The notes under the pieces are model-generated. The model was not told the origin of the DNA. It did not search any database and worked only from the letters and a program-made list of their open reading frames with translations. From assembly GCA_030148905.1 (NCBI GenBank), contig JASBSO010000070.1, positions 1-40,747 on the forward strand: a stretch of DNA of 40,747 bases, in the 5' to 3' direction. Made by a program: the position numbers and the translations under genes. Positions 25,537-34,230 of this stretch are shown in pieces; positions within the stretch are counted from its first letter, which is position 1, and the number at the start of each line of letters is the position of its first letter. This DNA is from Kordiimonadaceae bacterium. Its GTDB lineage: Bacteria > Pseudomonadota > Alphaproteobacteria > Sphingomonadales > Kordiimonadaceae.

Positions 25537-27483
25537 CTAAACGCGAATATCGATGCCGCGGCTCAGGTCAACCTGACCCAAAATTGCTGCGATATCGCTG
25601 TCGATGTCGGCGTCGCCCTCTGCAAGGGGTCGCCGTTCAAATTCGGAAAGCAGGTCGCCGTCCAGTCCGTCTTGCTCGGCGCGCAGCTGGTCTTCCAGCA
25701 GCGCGTCGGCAAAGGCGCGGCCTGCGCTTTGTTGTCCGTCGTCGTCCAACTGATAGTCGATGGCATCGCTGTCGACGCTATGCCCGCCTTCCGACAGGGC
25801 CTTTTCAAGCGCCTTTTGGTCGCGCTGCAACAGGTTCAGTGTGTCCTGATTGTCGGCAAAGACCGACGCCTGCAGGCTGCCATCGTTCAGGAAGTTTAGC
25901 CGCACGGTCACCCGGCCCAATTCGGGCGGATCAAGGCGCACGGTAAATTCGTTGCTGCCCTGGCGCACCGCCTGGCCGATTTGCACTTTCACCTGACGCA
26001 CGGCCTGCTGGCCAACAGCAGGATTGGGGGCGCCGCTGAAAAAGGGTGCGATATTGTCCAGTGCCCGTTCGGCGCCGGGGGTAAAGACGCCCGCCGCCAG
26101 CGGATCGGCATGCCCGGTGCGGAAGGCCAGTTGTTCAAGCGACTGCGCAGACTGCCCCTGCGTGCCGGATGGCGTGCTTTTGGCCTGCGCCTTGGCTTGT
26201 GCCAGCGCCTGGGCTTGCTGGTCCACCTGTGTGGGGGGCGCGGTCTCTGCGTCGGCTGCCGCCGTTTGTGCCGCAGCAGTGTGCAATGGGGCGGTCGGGT
26301 CGGCAAAAGCCTGTTGCGCGGTTGCTGCCGGGGCTTGCGCGGTCGGCGCAGAGGCAGGCGGCGTGGCAGCCGCCGTCTGCTGCGCTGAGCTTTGCGCCGC
26401 GGTACCGGTTGCGGAGCTGCTGTCAAATGGCGTTTGACCCGCAGAGTTGCCGTTTGTCTTTGGCGTTTGCTGCGCGTTGGCGTTCGCAGTCAGGGCCGGA
26501 TTTTGCGCGGCTTGGTTCAGGACAAGCGGCTGACCATCCTGCGGCGCTGATTGAAGCGCTGCATCCGCTGCTTGCGTTTGACTTTGGGGCGCAGCTACGG
26601 CTGCACCCGCACCACTTTCAAGCGATGTGGGTGTTTGTGCAGTCTGCTCGGTCCCGTTGGAGGCCGGTGCCGTTTGCGGCTGACTGAATGTGCGGCTGTC
26701 GGCATTGGCACCGGCGGCGGCCAGGTCTGCGTCAGACAACGGAGCAATGCTGTTTTCTACCGCAACACTATCGCGTGGAGCGCCCGCAGCGGCACTTTGG
26801 ACAGTTTGAACGGCTGGCGGTGACACATCGCTGCTGATGGTCGCAGTTGCGGACTGCCCCGTTTGTGCGAAGACCGATTGCTCAGCCCCGCCAGCGCCGC
26901 CTTGGGCAGGCAATAGCGGGTTCGTAGGCTCAGCTTGTGCGGCGCGCAGGCTGGCGGCTTCGGCTGATAATATTTCAAAACTGCTGGACTTGCTTATCTC
27001 TGCACCAGGCGCGGCGATTGGCGCACCAGCAACCGGATGTGCGGCGGGTTGCGCCGCACCGGTGGCCACATCCACAGCATAGGGATTGCTGATCAGCGAC
27101 AGGATGGACGGCGCGGCGGACGTGCCAGCACTGCCGGGTGCGGCCTCTGCGCCCGTCGTGATGAGCGGTGCGTCAGTGTCGGCACTCAGGTCAACAGCAA
27201 AGCTGGACGGCGCAACAAAACTGGCATCCACCGGTCCGGTTTCGGGGATGGTGGCAAGGACGGCTTCGATGGCCTCGGTCGACAGCCCGTCATCGAGTGC
27301 AAGCGCATCTGCGCCTGTCAGTCCCTCAAGCTCCGCCTGAAAGAGGCCAGGCGCGCCGGACGGGTCGGCGCTGAGGGGTGCTTGTGTGCCTGCAATGTCA
27401 AAAAGCGCATTAAGCAGAAAATCCGCGTTGACGTTCACAACTGTTAAACCTTGATTGGCGTCTAGGCGTTCTGCCGCTTCCAT
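25537..27483 (-). CDS. fliK: Flagellar hook-length control protein FliK
   Basis: FliK is the secreted ruler that measures the hook and switches export specificity. The 648-aa protein is largely low-complexity Ala/Gln/Thr/Pro sequence (a long flexible ruler). It ends in the typical folded domain FTVRLDPPELGRVTVRLNFLNDGSLQASVFADNQDTLNLLQRDQKALEKALSEGGHSVD (about 515-575), whose LDPPELGRV motif is diagnostic. It is longer than enteric FliK (~400 aa). An acidic tail follows the domain. It is the first gene of the fliK-flgD-flgE unit; its start is 205 nt from the divergent mnmA start. Confidence 0.93.
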   Translation of the reverse strand: MEAAERLDANQGLTVVNVNADFLLNALFDIAGTQAPLSADPSGAPGLFQAELEGLTGADALALDDGLSTEAIEAVLATIPETGPVDASFVAPSSFAVDLSADTDAPLITTGAEAAPGSAGTSAAPSILSLISNPYAVDVATGAAQPAAHPVAGAPIAAPGAEISKSSSFEILSAEAASLRAAQAEPTNPLLPAQGGAGGAEQSVFAQTGQSATATISSDVSPPAVQTVQSAAAGAPRDSVAVENSIAPLSDADLAAAGANADSRTFSQPQTAPASNGTEQTAQTPTSLESGAGAAVAAPQSQTQAADAALQSAPQDGQPLVLNQAAQNPALTANANAQQTPKTNGNSAGQTPFDSSSATGTAAQSSAQQTAAATPPASAPTAQAPAATAQQAFADPTAPLHTAAAQTAAADAETAPPTQVDQQAQALAQAKAQAKSTPSGTQGQSAQSLEQLAFRTGHADPLAAGVFTPGAERALDNIAPFFSGAPNPAVGQQAVRQVKVQIGQAVRQGSNEFTVRLDPPELGRVTVRLNFLNDGSLQASVFADNQDTLNLLQRDQKALEKALSEGGHSVDSDAIDYQLDDDGQQSAGRAFADALLEDQLRAEQDGLDGDLLSEFERRPLAEGDADIDSDIAAILGQVDLSRGIDIRV

Positions 27484-27688
27484 TCGGCCCTACATAAGCA
27501 AAGCCGATGCCAAACAGGCAGAATGAGAGATTTCCTTGTGTTTTCGCCGCAATGCTGAGGGGGTCGGTGCACCCGCGGGTCAAGACTGCCCGGCAAGAGT
27601 CGTCCTATGCCGGGTTGTGCGTTGCCCGTCTCTTGTTTGCTGGGCCCCAAAGCCTTATATGTGGCCGCGCAGCGAAGAAAGCAGAGCA

Positions 27689-28822
27689 ATGAACAGCCTA
27701 GGATTTGACCGAGACCCCAAAGATACCCGCGTCGTTGTTGCGATGTCGGGCGGCGTGGACAGCAGTGCCACGGCGGCCTTGCTGGCGTCCGAGGGCTATG
27801 ACGTGGTGGGCATCACGCTGCAGCTTTATGACCACGGCGTCGCCGTGCAGAAAAAGGGTGCGTGCTGCGCGGGGCAGGATATTCACGATGCGCGCCGGGT
27901 GGCCGAAGACATCGGTATCCCGCATTATGTGCTGGATTATGAAAGCCGCTTCCGCGATCAGGTGATGGAAGACTTTGCCGACAGTTATCTGCGCGGCGAA
28001 ACGCCGGTGCCCTGTATCCGCTGTAATCAGACGGTGAAGTTTAAAGACCTGCTGGATACCGCCAAAGACCTGGGCGCCGACTGTATGGCCACAGGCCATT
28101 ATATTCAGCGCTTTGTCTCAGATGCGGGCAAGGCCGAACTGCACAAGGCGGTCGATCAGGGCCGCGACCAAAGCTATTTTCTCTTCACCACCACGCAGGA
28201 ACAGCTGGATTTTCTGCGCTTTCCGCTCGGAGGGCTGGAAAAGCCCGAGGTGCGGGCGCTGGCCGAGCGCTTTGGCCTGGAGGTCGCCGATAAGCCCGAC
28301 AGCCAGGACATCTGTTTTGTGCCCGAAGGCCGCTACACCAGCGTCATCGAGCGCCTGCGCCCCGGCGCCATGGAGCCCGGCGACATTGTTGACCTTGACG
28401 GCAATGTCTTAGGCGAGCACCGCGGCATTGTGCGTTATACCATCGGCCAGCGGCGCGGCATTGGCGTTGGCGGGCAGGACGACCCTTTATATGTCGTCAA
28501 GCTCGACCCGGCGCAAAAGCGTGTGATTGTCGGCCCCAAGGCGGCGCTCGATTGCGCGGCGATTGAGGTGAAGGAGCTCAACTGGCTCGGCGAAGATATC
28601 CCTGATGCGGGCCTTGATGTGGACGTGAAAATCCGCTCAACCCGCCCGCCGGTGGCTGCCACGCTGACGCGCACCGGTACAGACACCGGCACTGTGACCT
28701 TCAAAGACGGCGAAAGCGGTGTGTCGCCGGGACAAGCGGCGGTGTTTTATGACGGCACGCGCGTGCTGGGCGGCAGCTGGATCACCCGCGCCGTCGCCGC
28801 CGATCCTCGACTGGCGGCATAG
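27689..28822 (+). CDS. mnmA: tRNA 2-thiouridine(34) synthase MnmA
   Basis: MnmA thiolates U34 of Lys, Glu and Gln tRNAs using ATP and sulfur from the IscS/Tus relay. The 377-aa protein has the PP-loop [34 protein letters not shown] at the N-terminus, the first catalytic Cys in [16 protein letters not shown], the TGHY and [11 protein letters not shown] motifs, the second catalytic Cys in [10 protein letters not shown], and the C-terminal beta-barrel ([24 protein letters not shown]). The frame is open upstream to 27536 but MNSLGFDRD with a purine-rich leader fits; the extension is unlike any MnmA. It is a housekeeping gene unrelated to the flagellar cluster. Confidence 0.96.
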   Translation: MNSLGFDRDPKDTRVVVAMSGGVDSSATAALLASEGYDVVGITLQLYDHGVAVQKKGACCAGQDIHDARRVAEDIGIPHYVLDYESRFRDQVMEDFADSYLRGETPVPCIRCNQTVKFKDLLDTAKDLGADCMATGHYIQRFVSDAGKAELHKAVDQGRDQSYFLFTTTQEQLDFLRFPLGGLEKPEVRALAERFGLEVADKPDSQDICFVPEGRYTSVIERLRPGAMEPGDIVDLDGNVLGEHRGIVRYTIGQRRGIGVGGQDDPLYVVKLDPAQKRVIVGPKAALDCAAIEVKELNWLGEDIPDAGLDVDVKIRSTRPPVAATLTRTGTDTGTVTFKDGESGVSPGQAAVFYDGTRVLGGSWITRAVAADPRLAA

Positions 28823-28850
28823 GCGAAAGCGCGGCGATACAGGCGACTGT

Positions 28851-29153
28851 TCAGCCCAGCGGGCTTTCGGTGCCGCCTTCGATTTTCTTGATCGCCGAGG
28901 ACAGGATCTTCATACCGGCAAGCGCGGCGCGAAATTCACCCATATGCGGGGTTTGCGCGTGGGCAGCGAGCGCGGCCATGCTTTCCCATTCTTCATACAC
29001 GCGGAACCGGCCCGGCACCTCCACATCTTCATAAAAGGCATAGGTGATGCAGCCGTCCTCGTCCCGCGTGGCTTCGGCCATTTTGGCGGCGGCGATTTTG
29101 GCCGCGTCGCGGTCAGCGGGGTCAATCTCAATAATTCCAGTCACAACGAGCAT
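28851..29153 (-). CDS. ABM-domain (YgiN-like) monooxygenase / heme-degrading-fold protein
   Basis: The 100-aa protein has the dimeric alpha+beta barrel ABM pattern: LVVTGIIEIDPADRDAAKIAAAKMAEATRDEDGCITYAFYEDVEVPGRFRVYEEWESMAALAAHAQTPHMGEFRAAL. Members oxidise quinols or polyketide-like substrates without a cofactor, or have unknown roles. The start at 29153 has AAGGA at the right distance; the track start at 29222 would run into the preceding gene. It follows the sulfatase-like gene by 43 nt on the same strand. The substrate is unknown. Confidence 0.85.
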   Translation of the reverse strand: MLVVTGIIEIDPADRDAAKIAAAKMAEATRDEDGCITYAFYEDVEVPGRFRVYEEWESMAALAAHAQTPHMGEFRAALAGMKILSSAIKKIEGGTESPLG

Positions 29154-29196
29154 GGATATATCCTTTTCTGGGAGGCAGTTTTTTGGGAGGCGGCGC

Positions 29197-30756
29197 TTAA
29201 GGCCGGGAATTGGGCACATCAAAGCCTGCCGCGCGCATCACTTCAAGGCCAAAATCTTCAGCGCGGGCGGTGGCGGGCATGGACATCGCGGCGCGGTCGC
29301 TGCGTGCCAGCAGCCAATCCACCCGCCGGTCGTCAAAGCCAAGCCGGTCAAACAGCGCCCCGTGCGCGGGCATATGGTCACCGTACAAGCCCAGGACGCG
29401 GGTGCGCGCACCCGAGGCCGACAACAGCCTGTCGGTAAGCGCAAGAAGGTTTTGCATATGCTGGCGAAACAGGGCGAAGGCGAGGTCGCCGGTTGGCTCT
29501 GCGGCAAGCAGGGCCGCTTCATCCGCATAGCCCTTCAGCCGCCCGGCATCCCAGGGGCCGTGGCTTTCCATCGTAATCAGGTGCAGAAACAGCGGCGTGT
29601 CGCTGTCGGCCATCAGGGCCTCGGCCATGTCGGCGAGCGCGGTGTCGGCAATATAAGGCCCAAAGCGCTCGGCACCGGCAAAATCGCGCGCCGAGAGAAA
29701 CCGGTCAAAGCCCAGATTGCGCATGGCGGCATCGCGGCGGAAAAAGCCCGGCTTGGCCGGGTGCAGGCACAGCGTCGCGTACCCCGCCGCCTTGGCCGCG
29801 CGGGCGAGCGACCAGATGTCCATTTTGCTGGCGGCTGCCTGATAGGGGTTGAGGCTGGCGGTCCCATATGCGCCGCGGTCGATGCCGGTGAGGACCGCCA
29901 TTTCGGTCTGCATGGTATAGGCCCCCCACGCCGGCACATCCAGCAGGCCCGCCGCCGCGCTGTGTTTGGCTTTCAGGGCTTCATAGGCCTGCCAGGGGGC
30001 AGGTTTGTTCAGCGCCAGCGTGTCGGCGCGCGCAAGGTCGAAAAAGCTTTCGCCTTGCACCAGCAGAATATGCGGTTTTTCGGCCTTTGGCGGGGCCATG
30101 GGTTTGGGCGCTGCCGCCACCGCGGCCTTGACGGGTGCTGTGTCGCGCAACATCAGCCGGTGCAAAACAAAGCTGCCAAAGAGGCCGTAACGCGCCATGT
30201 CGGCATCGGCGTCGCCCACTAGACGGTAATTGGTTTTTCGACGCTCGCGGAAGATCAGCCCGCCCACAGCCATAATCAGGGCATAGGCCGTCAACCAGAC
30301 CACCAGCCCCGCCGCCCATGTGGCGAGCGCCAGGTCGGGCATCGCGATCAGCAATAATGGCTGGTCAATCATGATCAAAGCCGCCAACACGCCAAACGCC
30401 AGCAACGCAACACAAACGCTGCGGGCGATGCCCACATGGACGAAATAAAAATCGGGATAGAGCAGCATATGCCGCAAGTTTTCCGTGTCCTGGGCCGCCA
30501 ACCCCATGCGCAATACGCGCAGCTTGGCATTGTTGGCGATCACCAAAAATGCATAGCCGCCGATATTGAGCGCCGTCGCCGCCAGCGGAAAGGGGATCAG
30601 CGTCAGGGTGAACCAGCCGCTCATCATGCCCGTGGCGGCAAGCAGGATATAGGCGCCAAAGCGCAGCCGCTTGGGGTGGTCAGGGTGTGTGCGGGCAAAG
30701 GCCTCGGCGACAAACGGGGTGAGGACCGACAGCAGCACATACAGGCTTATGGGCAT
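29197..30756 (-). CDS. Membrane-anchored sulfatase / LTA-synthase-like phosphotransferase
   Basis: The 519-aa protein has about five to six N-terminal transmembrane helices (residues 1-190; for example LYVLLSVLTPFVAEAF, IMIDQPLLLIAMPDLALATWAAGLVVWLTAYALIMAVGGLIF). A periplasmic alkaline-phosphatase-superfamily domain follows: HILLVQGESFFDLA (metal-binding start), LDVPAWGAYTMQTEMAVLTGI with the likely catalytic Thr in the TMQTE region, HLITMESHGPW, and LGLYGDHMPAHG (metal ligands). This family transfers phosphoglycerol or phosphoethanolamine to surface glycans. The GGAGG Shine-Dalgarno fixes the start at 30756; the track start lies far inside the upstream gene. It overlaps the KpsS-like gene by 10 nt, which suggests joint work on a capsule. 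Confidence 0.85.
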   Translation of the reverse strand: MPISLYVLLSVLTPFVAEAFARTHPDHPKRLRFGAYILLAATGMMSGWFTLTLIPFPLAATALNIGGYAFLVIANNAKLRVLRMGLAAQDTENLRHMLLYPDFYFVHVGIARSVCVALLAFGVLAALIMIDQPLLLIAMPDLALATWAAGLVVWLTAYALIMAVGGLIFRERRKTNYRLVGDADADMARYGLFGSFVLHRLMLRDTAPVKAAVAAAPKPMAPPKAEKPHILLVQGESFFDLARADTLALNKPAPWQAYEALKAKHSAAAGLLDVPAWGAYTMQTEMAVLTGIDRGAYGTASLNPYQAAASKMDIWSLARAAKAAGYATLCLHPAKPGFFRRDAAMRNLGFDRFLSARDFAGAERFGPYIADTALADMAEALMADSDTPLFLHLITMESHGPWDAGRLKGYADEAALLAAEPTGDLAFALFRQHMQNLLALTDRLLSASGARTRVLGLYGDHMPAHGALFDRLGFDDRRVDWLLARSDRAAMSMPATARAEDFGLEVMRAAGFDVPNSRP

Positions 30757-32057
30757 GGGCCGACCTCCGTTTGGCCGTCTTGGCCCAGGGTCAGGCGCGG
30801 TATTCGGCCCATAATTACGTCCAACGCACGGTCGGTGCCGGTTGCGATACCGGCCTTGGAAAACAGGTCGCCCGGGATCATGCACGCGCCCTTCAGCACG
30901 GCAATCAGCGCATCCACGACGGCGGGGTCGGGTGCGGCCGGGGCCGACCAAAACGCATCGAGCGGCTGGTCGCTGGTGATGCCCGGCATCCGGTAGATCG
31001 CCTTGCCGCTGGCATGCACAGGCACGCCGCGCGTCAATGCCGCAAGCCCCACGGTGGAATTGACCAGGACGGTGCCTTGTGCGGCGTCCAGCATGGCCTC
31101 GAGGTCGCCGCCGTCGATAAAATCCACCCGGTCGGCGATGCCCAGTACAACACTACGCCGGTCGATCTGCGCCCGGTAGTCCAGAACGCCGTTGTCAAGC
31201 GGGTGATTTTTGATCAAAAGCCTTACATCCGCAGGCGCGTGCGCGGCGAAGGACGCCAGCACCGTGTCGAGAAAGCCGTCCACGCCGCCGACATCGGCGT
31301 GGATGCGCATTTGCGTGTCCGAATTCAGCTGCAGCGGCAGGAGGAAAAATTTTGGCCGCGTGTCGCGGTAATGCTGCCACACGCGCGCGGTGTGTCGCCG
31401 CATTTCGCCGCGCCGGGCCAGGCGGCGCAGCCACCCAGCCGCCTCGCGCCGCATCGGGTAGGGCCGGTGGGTCCGGTACCCCCGGTAGCGCCAGCCGAGC
31501 GCGATATTGGCGGCCTTGTGCCACAAATCCCACCGCACGCGGGCGGGAAAGTCGGTGGCGATGGGGGGGTGTTCGTCGTGGGTCGCTGTGCTGGTCGCAT
31601 TAAGCTGCGCAGCCAGCGCTTGTAGCGTATGTGCGTCGCGCGGCAGCAGCGAGGCGGCGTTGGTGCCGCCGTGCTCCAGCGTCAACCATCCGGGGCGCAG
31701 ATAGCCCTCTTCGATGCACAGCACTGCCAGCCCGCGTTTGCGGGCAAGGGCGATGGCGGGCCTGTGCACCGGGCGCTGGTCACCAAATAGCAGGATGCCG
31801 CGCGGGGTGTAGGTGTCAAAGAGATGCGTGTAAAAGGCCGTAAGGCCGTCCTCACGGCCGCGGTACGCCACCTGCGCCTCGGCCCCACCAAAGACCTGAT
31901 CGCCGCCGCAGAAATTCACCCGGATGGCTTTCCCACCCACGGCTTCGATCTTTTCGGCCAGCACCCGGAAAAACGGCGTGCCAAGCCCCTGCAAAATCAG
32001 CCAGCAGCCGGGGCTGTGCGGATGGGCGGTCGCGCTCTCATGTGGGTGGTGCGGCAT
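30747..32057 (-). CDS. KpsS/LipB-like capsular polysaccharide export protein
   Basis: The protein (~436 aa) carries the capsule-synthesis signature of KpsS-type proteins, which build the poly-Kdo linker on the lipid anchor of group 2 capsules at the cytoplasmic face. I see LILQGLGTPFFRVLAEKIEAVGGKAIRVNFCGGDQVF, VLCIEEGYLRPGWLTLEHGGTN, PKFFLLPLQLNSDTQMRIHA and VLVNSTVGLAALTRGVPVHASGKAIYRMPGI, in family order. The ATG at 32057 is preferred to the TTG at 32081, which has no ribosome binding site. No transporter genes (KpsMTED) are in view. The downstream membrane sulfatase-like gene overlaps it. Confidence 0.88.
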   Translation of the reverse strand: MPHHPHESATAHPHSPGCWLILQGLGTPFFRVLAEKIEAVGGKAIRVNFCGGDQVFGGAEAQVAYRGREDGLTAFYTHLFDTYTPRGILLFGDQRPVHRPAIALARKRGLAVLCIEEGYLRPGWLTLEHGGTNAASLLPRDAHTLQALAAQLNATSTATHDEHPPIATDFPARVRWDLWHKAANIALGWRYRGYRTHRPYPMRREAAGWLRRLARRGEMRRHTARVWQHYRDTRPKFFLLPLQLNSDTQMRIHADVGGVDGFLDTVLASFAAHAPADVRLLIKNHPLDNGVLDYRAQIDRRSVVLGIADRVDFIDGGDLEAMLDAAQGTVLVNSTVGLAALTRGVPVHASGKAIYRMPGITSDQPLDAFWSAPAAPDPAVVDALIAVLKGACMIPGDLFSKAGIATGTDRALDVIMGRIPRLTLGQDGQTEVGPCP

Positions 32058-32275
32058 GTGGTTATCGTCCGGCAGGGTCAAGGGCCTGTGCCCCCTCTAG
32101 CCTTGGACGCGGACGGCGACAAGGGAAACCTTTGCAAGGCCGCCAGCGGCAGGGGGTACATCCATGACGCAAATTTGCGCCGCCACGCGCGATCAAAGGC
32201 TTGACGCGGCGCGCGCATGTCAGTAAACCACCGCCACTTCGGGCCGCAGGCGGCACCGATATGTCTCAGATTTGG

Positions 32276-32326
32276 GGCGGAGTAGCTCAGGTGGTTAGAG
32301 CAGCGGAATCATAATCCATGTGTCGG
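32276..32326 (+). pseudogene. Decayed tRNA-Met (CAT) copy
   Basis: GGCGGAGTAGCTCAG...GCGGAATCATAATCC matches the intact tRNA 73 nt downstream through the acceptor 5' strand, D-arm, anticodon loop (CAT) and variable loop, with only a few differences. After GTGTCGG it diverges into CCCGGAGTTGAAAATT, leaving no T-arm, acceptor 3' strand or CCA. The anticodon stem also has a mismatch (GCGGA against TCCAT). It is therefore either a broken duplicate or the remnant of an integration site. Confidence 0.75.
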
Positions 32327-32348
32327 CCCGGAGTTGAAAATTTGGTAT

Positions 32349-32425
32349 GGCGAAGTAGCTCAGCTGGTTAGAGCACCGGAATCATAATCCGGGTGTCGGG
32401 GGTTCAAGTCCCTCCTTCGCTACCA
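32349..32425 (+). tRNA. tRNA-Met (elongator, anticodon CAT)
   Basis: The full 77-nt cloverleaf is visible: acceptor GGCGAAG/CTTCGCT (position 1-72 a G-U pair, usual in alphaproteobacterial tRNA-Met), D-arm GCTC-AGCTGGTTA-GAGC, anticodon stem CCGGA/TCCGG around ATCATAA (CAT), T-arm GGGGGTTCAAGTCCCTC, discriminator A and encoded CCA. The G1-U72 and full stem exclude initiator tRNA. A tRNA-Ile2 (CAU) is a less likely alternative, since the arms match alphaproteobacterial elongator tRNA-Met. It marks the border between core genes and accessory DNA. Confidence 0.93.
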
Positions 32426-33032
32426 AAATTCCTTCAAAAACAGACGTTTATACCAAAAATACGAGCTCTACGCAAGCTCATTTCTTACTGCCGAATTACC
32501 TTGAAATTTGGAAAATATCCACGTGTGTTTGGGCGTGTTTTGGCGCATTTGAATTGCGCCTAAAATTCTCTAAGACCGTTCTGAGACCTTGTTAGGGAAA
32601 TGTATGGAACTTATGCAGGGCCTAATCTCGAATCAAAATTCAGCTGCCAGAATGATTAATCTTCGAAGCCGTCAACACCTTAGCTTATCACACAGATCGT
32701 GCCAAAATAGCGAAATTGATGTGCTGAGCCAAATTCACACTGTTTGGTTTCCAGTATTCGTGTCATACGCATTTCTAAGAATGTATTGGCCTGATTAAAT
32801 TTACCGGCTGAATTTTTCATTGGCTGTGATCTGAGTTTTCAAGAGGCAATATCGGTGGGATAACAGTTTGGTTCGTAACTCGGTAAGAACACTTTTAGAT
32901 TGCGTTTGTACAAATAGGCACGCTGATGTATTTTAGAGACATGGAAGGGTACACACTTCAGCGCTTAATGTTGGGTAGGGCTGGTGTGGGCCATTTGAGG
33001 AATGTCTAAAATGGGTAGGACATAACAATTCT
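32426..33032. other. AT-rich non-coding stretch at the left edge of the accessory region
   Basis: I see no convincing gene here; the 69-aa ORF at 32589 has no motif and poor codon use. It holds a 6-bp hairpin GGCGCA-N7-TGCGCC (32542-32560), a 10-nt palindrome TTTGTACAAA (32905-32914) and an interrupted inverted pair TTTTAGAGACAT / ATGTCTAAAA (32931, 33002) just upstream of the HTH gene, which may be its operator region. Confidence 0.6.
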
Positions 33033-33395
33033 ATGACCCCATCAACGCGCAAAAGTGGTAATTACAAGGCGGGTATGCGCCCACAGCGGATGGCTGATGA
33101 TCTGCCGACGCGTCTTCGTTATGCGCAAAAAGGCCGTGTCTTGCGCGGCGCGATGAAGACCCTCGGTCTGACTATCTCTGAAATTGCAAATGAAATAGAT
33201 GTTTCGCAAGGGCACCTCTCAAAAGTTCTCGATACATACTGTGACCTCGAGATAACAACGTGCGATATGTACCTCGCGAAGGTGGCTGCTGCTCTGGCGA
33301 AGCGAGGTGTCAGGATTACAGAAAGTGATGAGCAGATCATGTTGATGTATGAGCGTTCGGGCTTTGACATCGATTTTAAGATACCCACCGACTAG
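33033..33395 (+). CDS. Small helix-turn-helix DNA-binding protein
   Basis: The 120-aa protein contains one HTH of the XRE/Cro type: GRVLRGAMKTLGLTISEIANEIDVSQGHLSKVLDTYCDLEITTCDMYLAKVAAALAKRG (about residues 34-92). The N-terminus is basic, and the acidic C-terminal tail has no recognised domain. It could be a repressor of the element or of neighbouring genes. GGTAGGA lies upstream of the ATG. Its 3' end overlaps the opposite-strand XRE gene by 20 nt. Composition is lower in GC than the core, consistent with transfer. Confidence 0.7.
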   Translation: MTPSTRKSGNYKAGMRPQRMADDLPTRLRYAQKGRVLRGAMKTLGLTISEIANEIDVSQGHLSKVLDTYCDLEITTCDMYLAKVAAALAKRGVRITESDEQIMLMYERSGFDIDFKIPTD

Positions 33396-33627
33396 AATTA
33401 TCTATTCCTTTTGTTTTGAGTAGTTCTACCCAGGCGACAGCTATGGCCGATGGGTCCGTTCCCATCGCGTGTGCGATGTCCGCTAGCTCTTGATCTGTCG
33501 GTGTTTTGCCGTTCTCAATTTGATTGTAACGTTTTGGCCCCAAGCCGGATGACCATGCAACATACTTTTGGAGCATGCCCTTGCTTTTGCGTACCTTTTT
33601 TATCGCCGTACTGAAAGAAGGTTCCAT
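33376..33627 (-). CDS. XRE-family transcriptional regulator
   Basis: This 83-aa protein is little more than a Cro/C1 HTH: FSTAIKKVRKSKGMLQKYVAWSSGLGPKRYNQIENGKTPTDQELADIAHAMGTDPSAIAVAWVELL. The two helices and the NQIENGKTPT turn are typical. I chose the ATG at 33627, where GGGGGA lies 7 nt upstream, rather than the GTG at 33651. A short inverted repeat GATA-AAC-TATC (33655-33665) in front could be an autoregulatory operator. It converges on the plus-strand HTH gene. Confidence 0.75.
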   Translation of the reverse strand: MEPSFSTAIKKVRKSKGMLQKYVAWSSGLGPKRYNQIENGKTPTDQELADIAHAMGTDPSAIAVAWVELLKTKGIDNSSRWVS

Positions 33628-33654
33628 TTTCTCGTCCCCCACCTCTGTCACTCG

Positions 33655-33665
33655 GATAAACTATC
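33655..33665 (-). promoter_or_regulatory. Possible operator in front of the XRE gene
   Basis: GATAAACTATC is an 11-nt inverted repeat, with a further GATAG direct copy nearby (AGATAGCGTGATAG on the minus strand), about 28 nt upstream of the XRE ATG. Autoregulation of small XRE repressors is common. This assignment is inference. Confidence 0.3.
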
Positions 33666-34230
33666 ACGCTATCTCGCAAGACATAGGCAGCATTTGTGTA
33701 AATCTATCAGGTGAAAGACGACATTTAGCGTGCATCAATCTCTTACCCGAGCCCCCTCAAGCAAGACCAATTATACTCAAAGTAGATTAAAATTCAACCG
33801 AATCGTCAAAGAAGAATGAATGCCGTATTCATAATTGCATAAAAATCGAAGCCTGTAAGGCACTGAAAATATTCATAAAAGAGGGTGAATCATATAAAGT
33901 CATCGCTAACGCAATGCATAAAATATGCATGGTGTGAAAAAAATAGAGCCATTTTTGCCCAATTTGAAATCGCCAAAAACGCAATGAAATCAATATTGTA
34001 TAACTAACAACATAAAAAGTTACCAAGCTGGCATGCCAGCCCGGTAATCGTTAGCGCTTTGAAAATCCCAAATTTCGCGGGACCCTAATGGCACGTCCGG
34101 AAGGGGGGCGAGATTGAGTTTCCGAAGACGCACGCTTTTGTAGATCGAAACATCATCACATTCACTCTCCTGTCGGGTTCAACGGCCAATTTTTGGCGAA
34201 GGGTCTGACGCCCGCAATGGAGATTGAACT
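33666..34230. other. AT-rich intergenic region with a strong palindrome
   Basis: About 370 nt (33650-34019) are very AT-rich and hold only a 65-aa hydrophobic minus-strand ORF (33829-34026) that I do not trust. At 34020 composition becomes more balanced. The following ~190 nt look like the leader of the DsbC-like gene, ending in a GGAG ribosome binding site 8 nt before its ATG. Confidence 0.55.
34020..34047. repeat. 28-nt interrupted palindrome
   Basis: TTACC-AA-GCTGGCATGCCAGC-CC-GGTAA: a perfect 14-nt core palindrome (GCTGGCATGCCAGC) flanked by matching 5-nt arms with two mismatched bases on each side. It lies where AT-rich DNA gives way to the conjugation-gene leader. There is no T-run, so a terminator is unlikely. 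An operator, recombination site or transfer-origin element is possible. Confidence 0.55.

Noticed and set aside
32276-32326. Second functional tRNA-Met
   Set aside because: No T-arm, acceptor 3' strand or CCA can be found, and the anticodon stem is mismatched.
32589-32798. 69-aa ORF after the tRNA
   Set aside because: No motif, no convincing ribosome binding site, and it sits in AT-rich DNA where short ORFs are expected.
33829-34026. 65-aa hydrophobic minus-strand ORF
   Set aside because: Phe/Ile/Leu/Met-rich translation is what AT-rich DNA gives by chance; I saw no clear Shine-Dalgarno.
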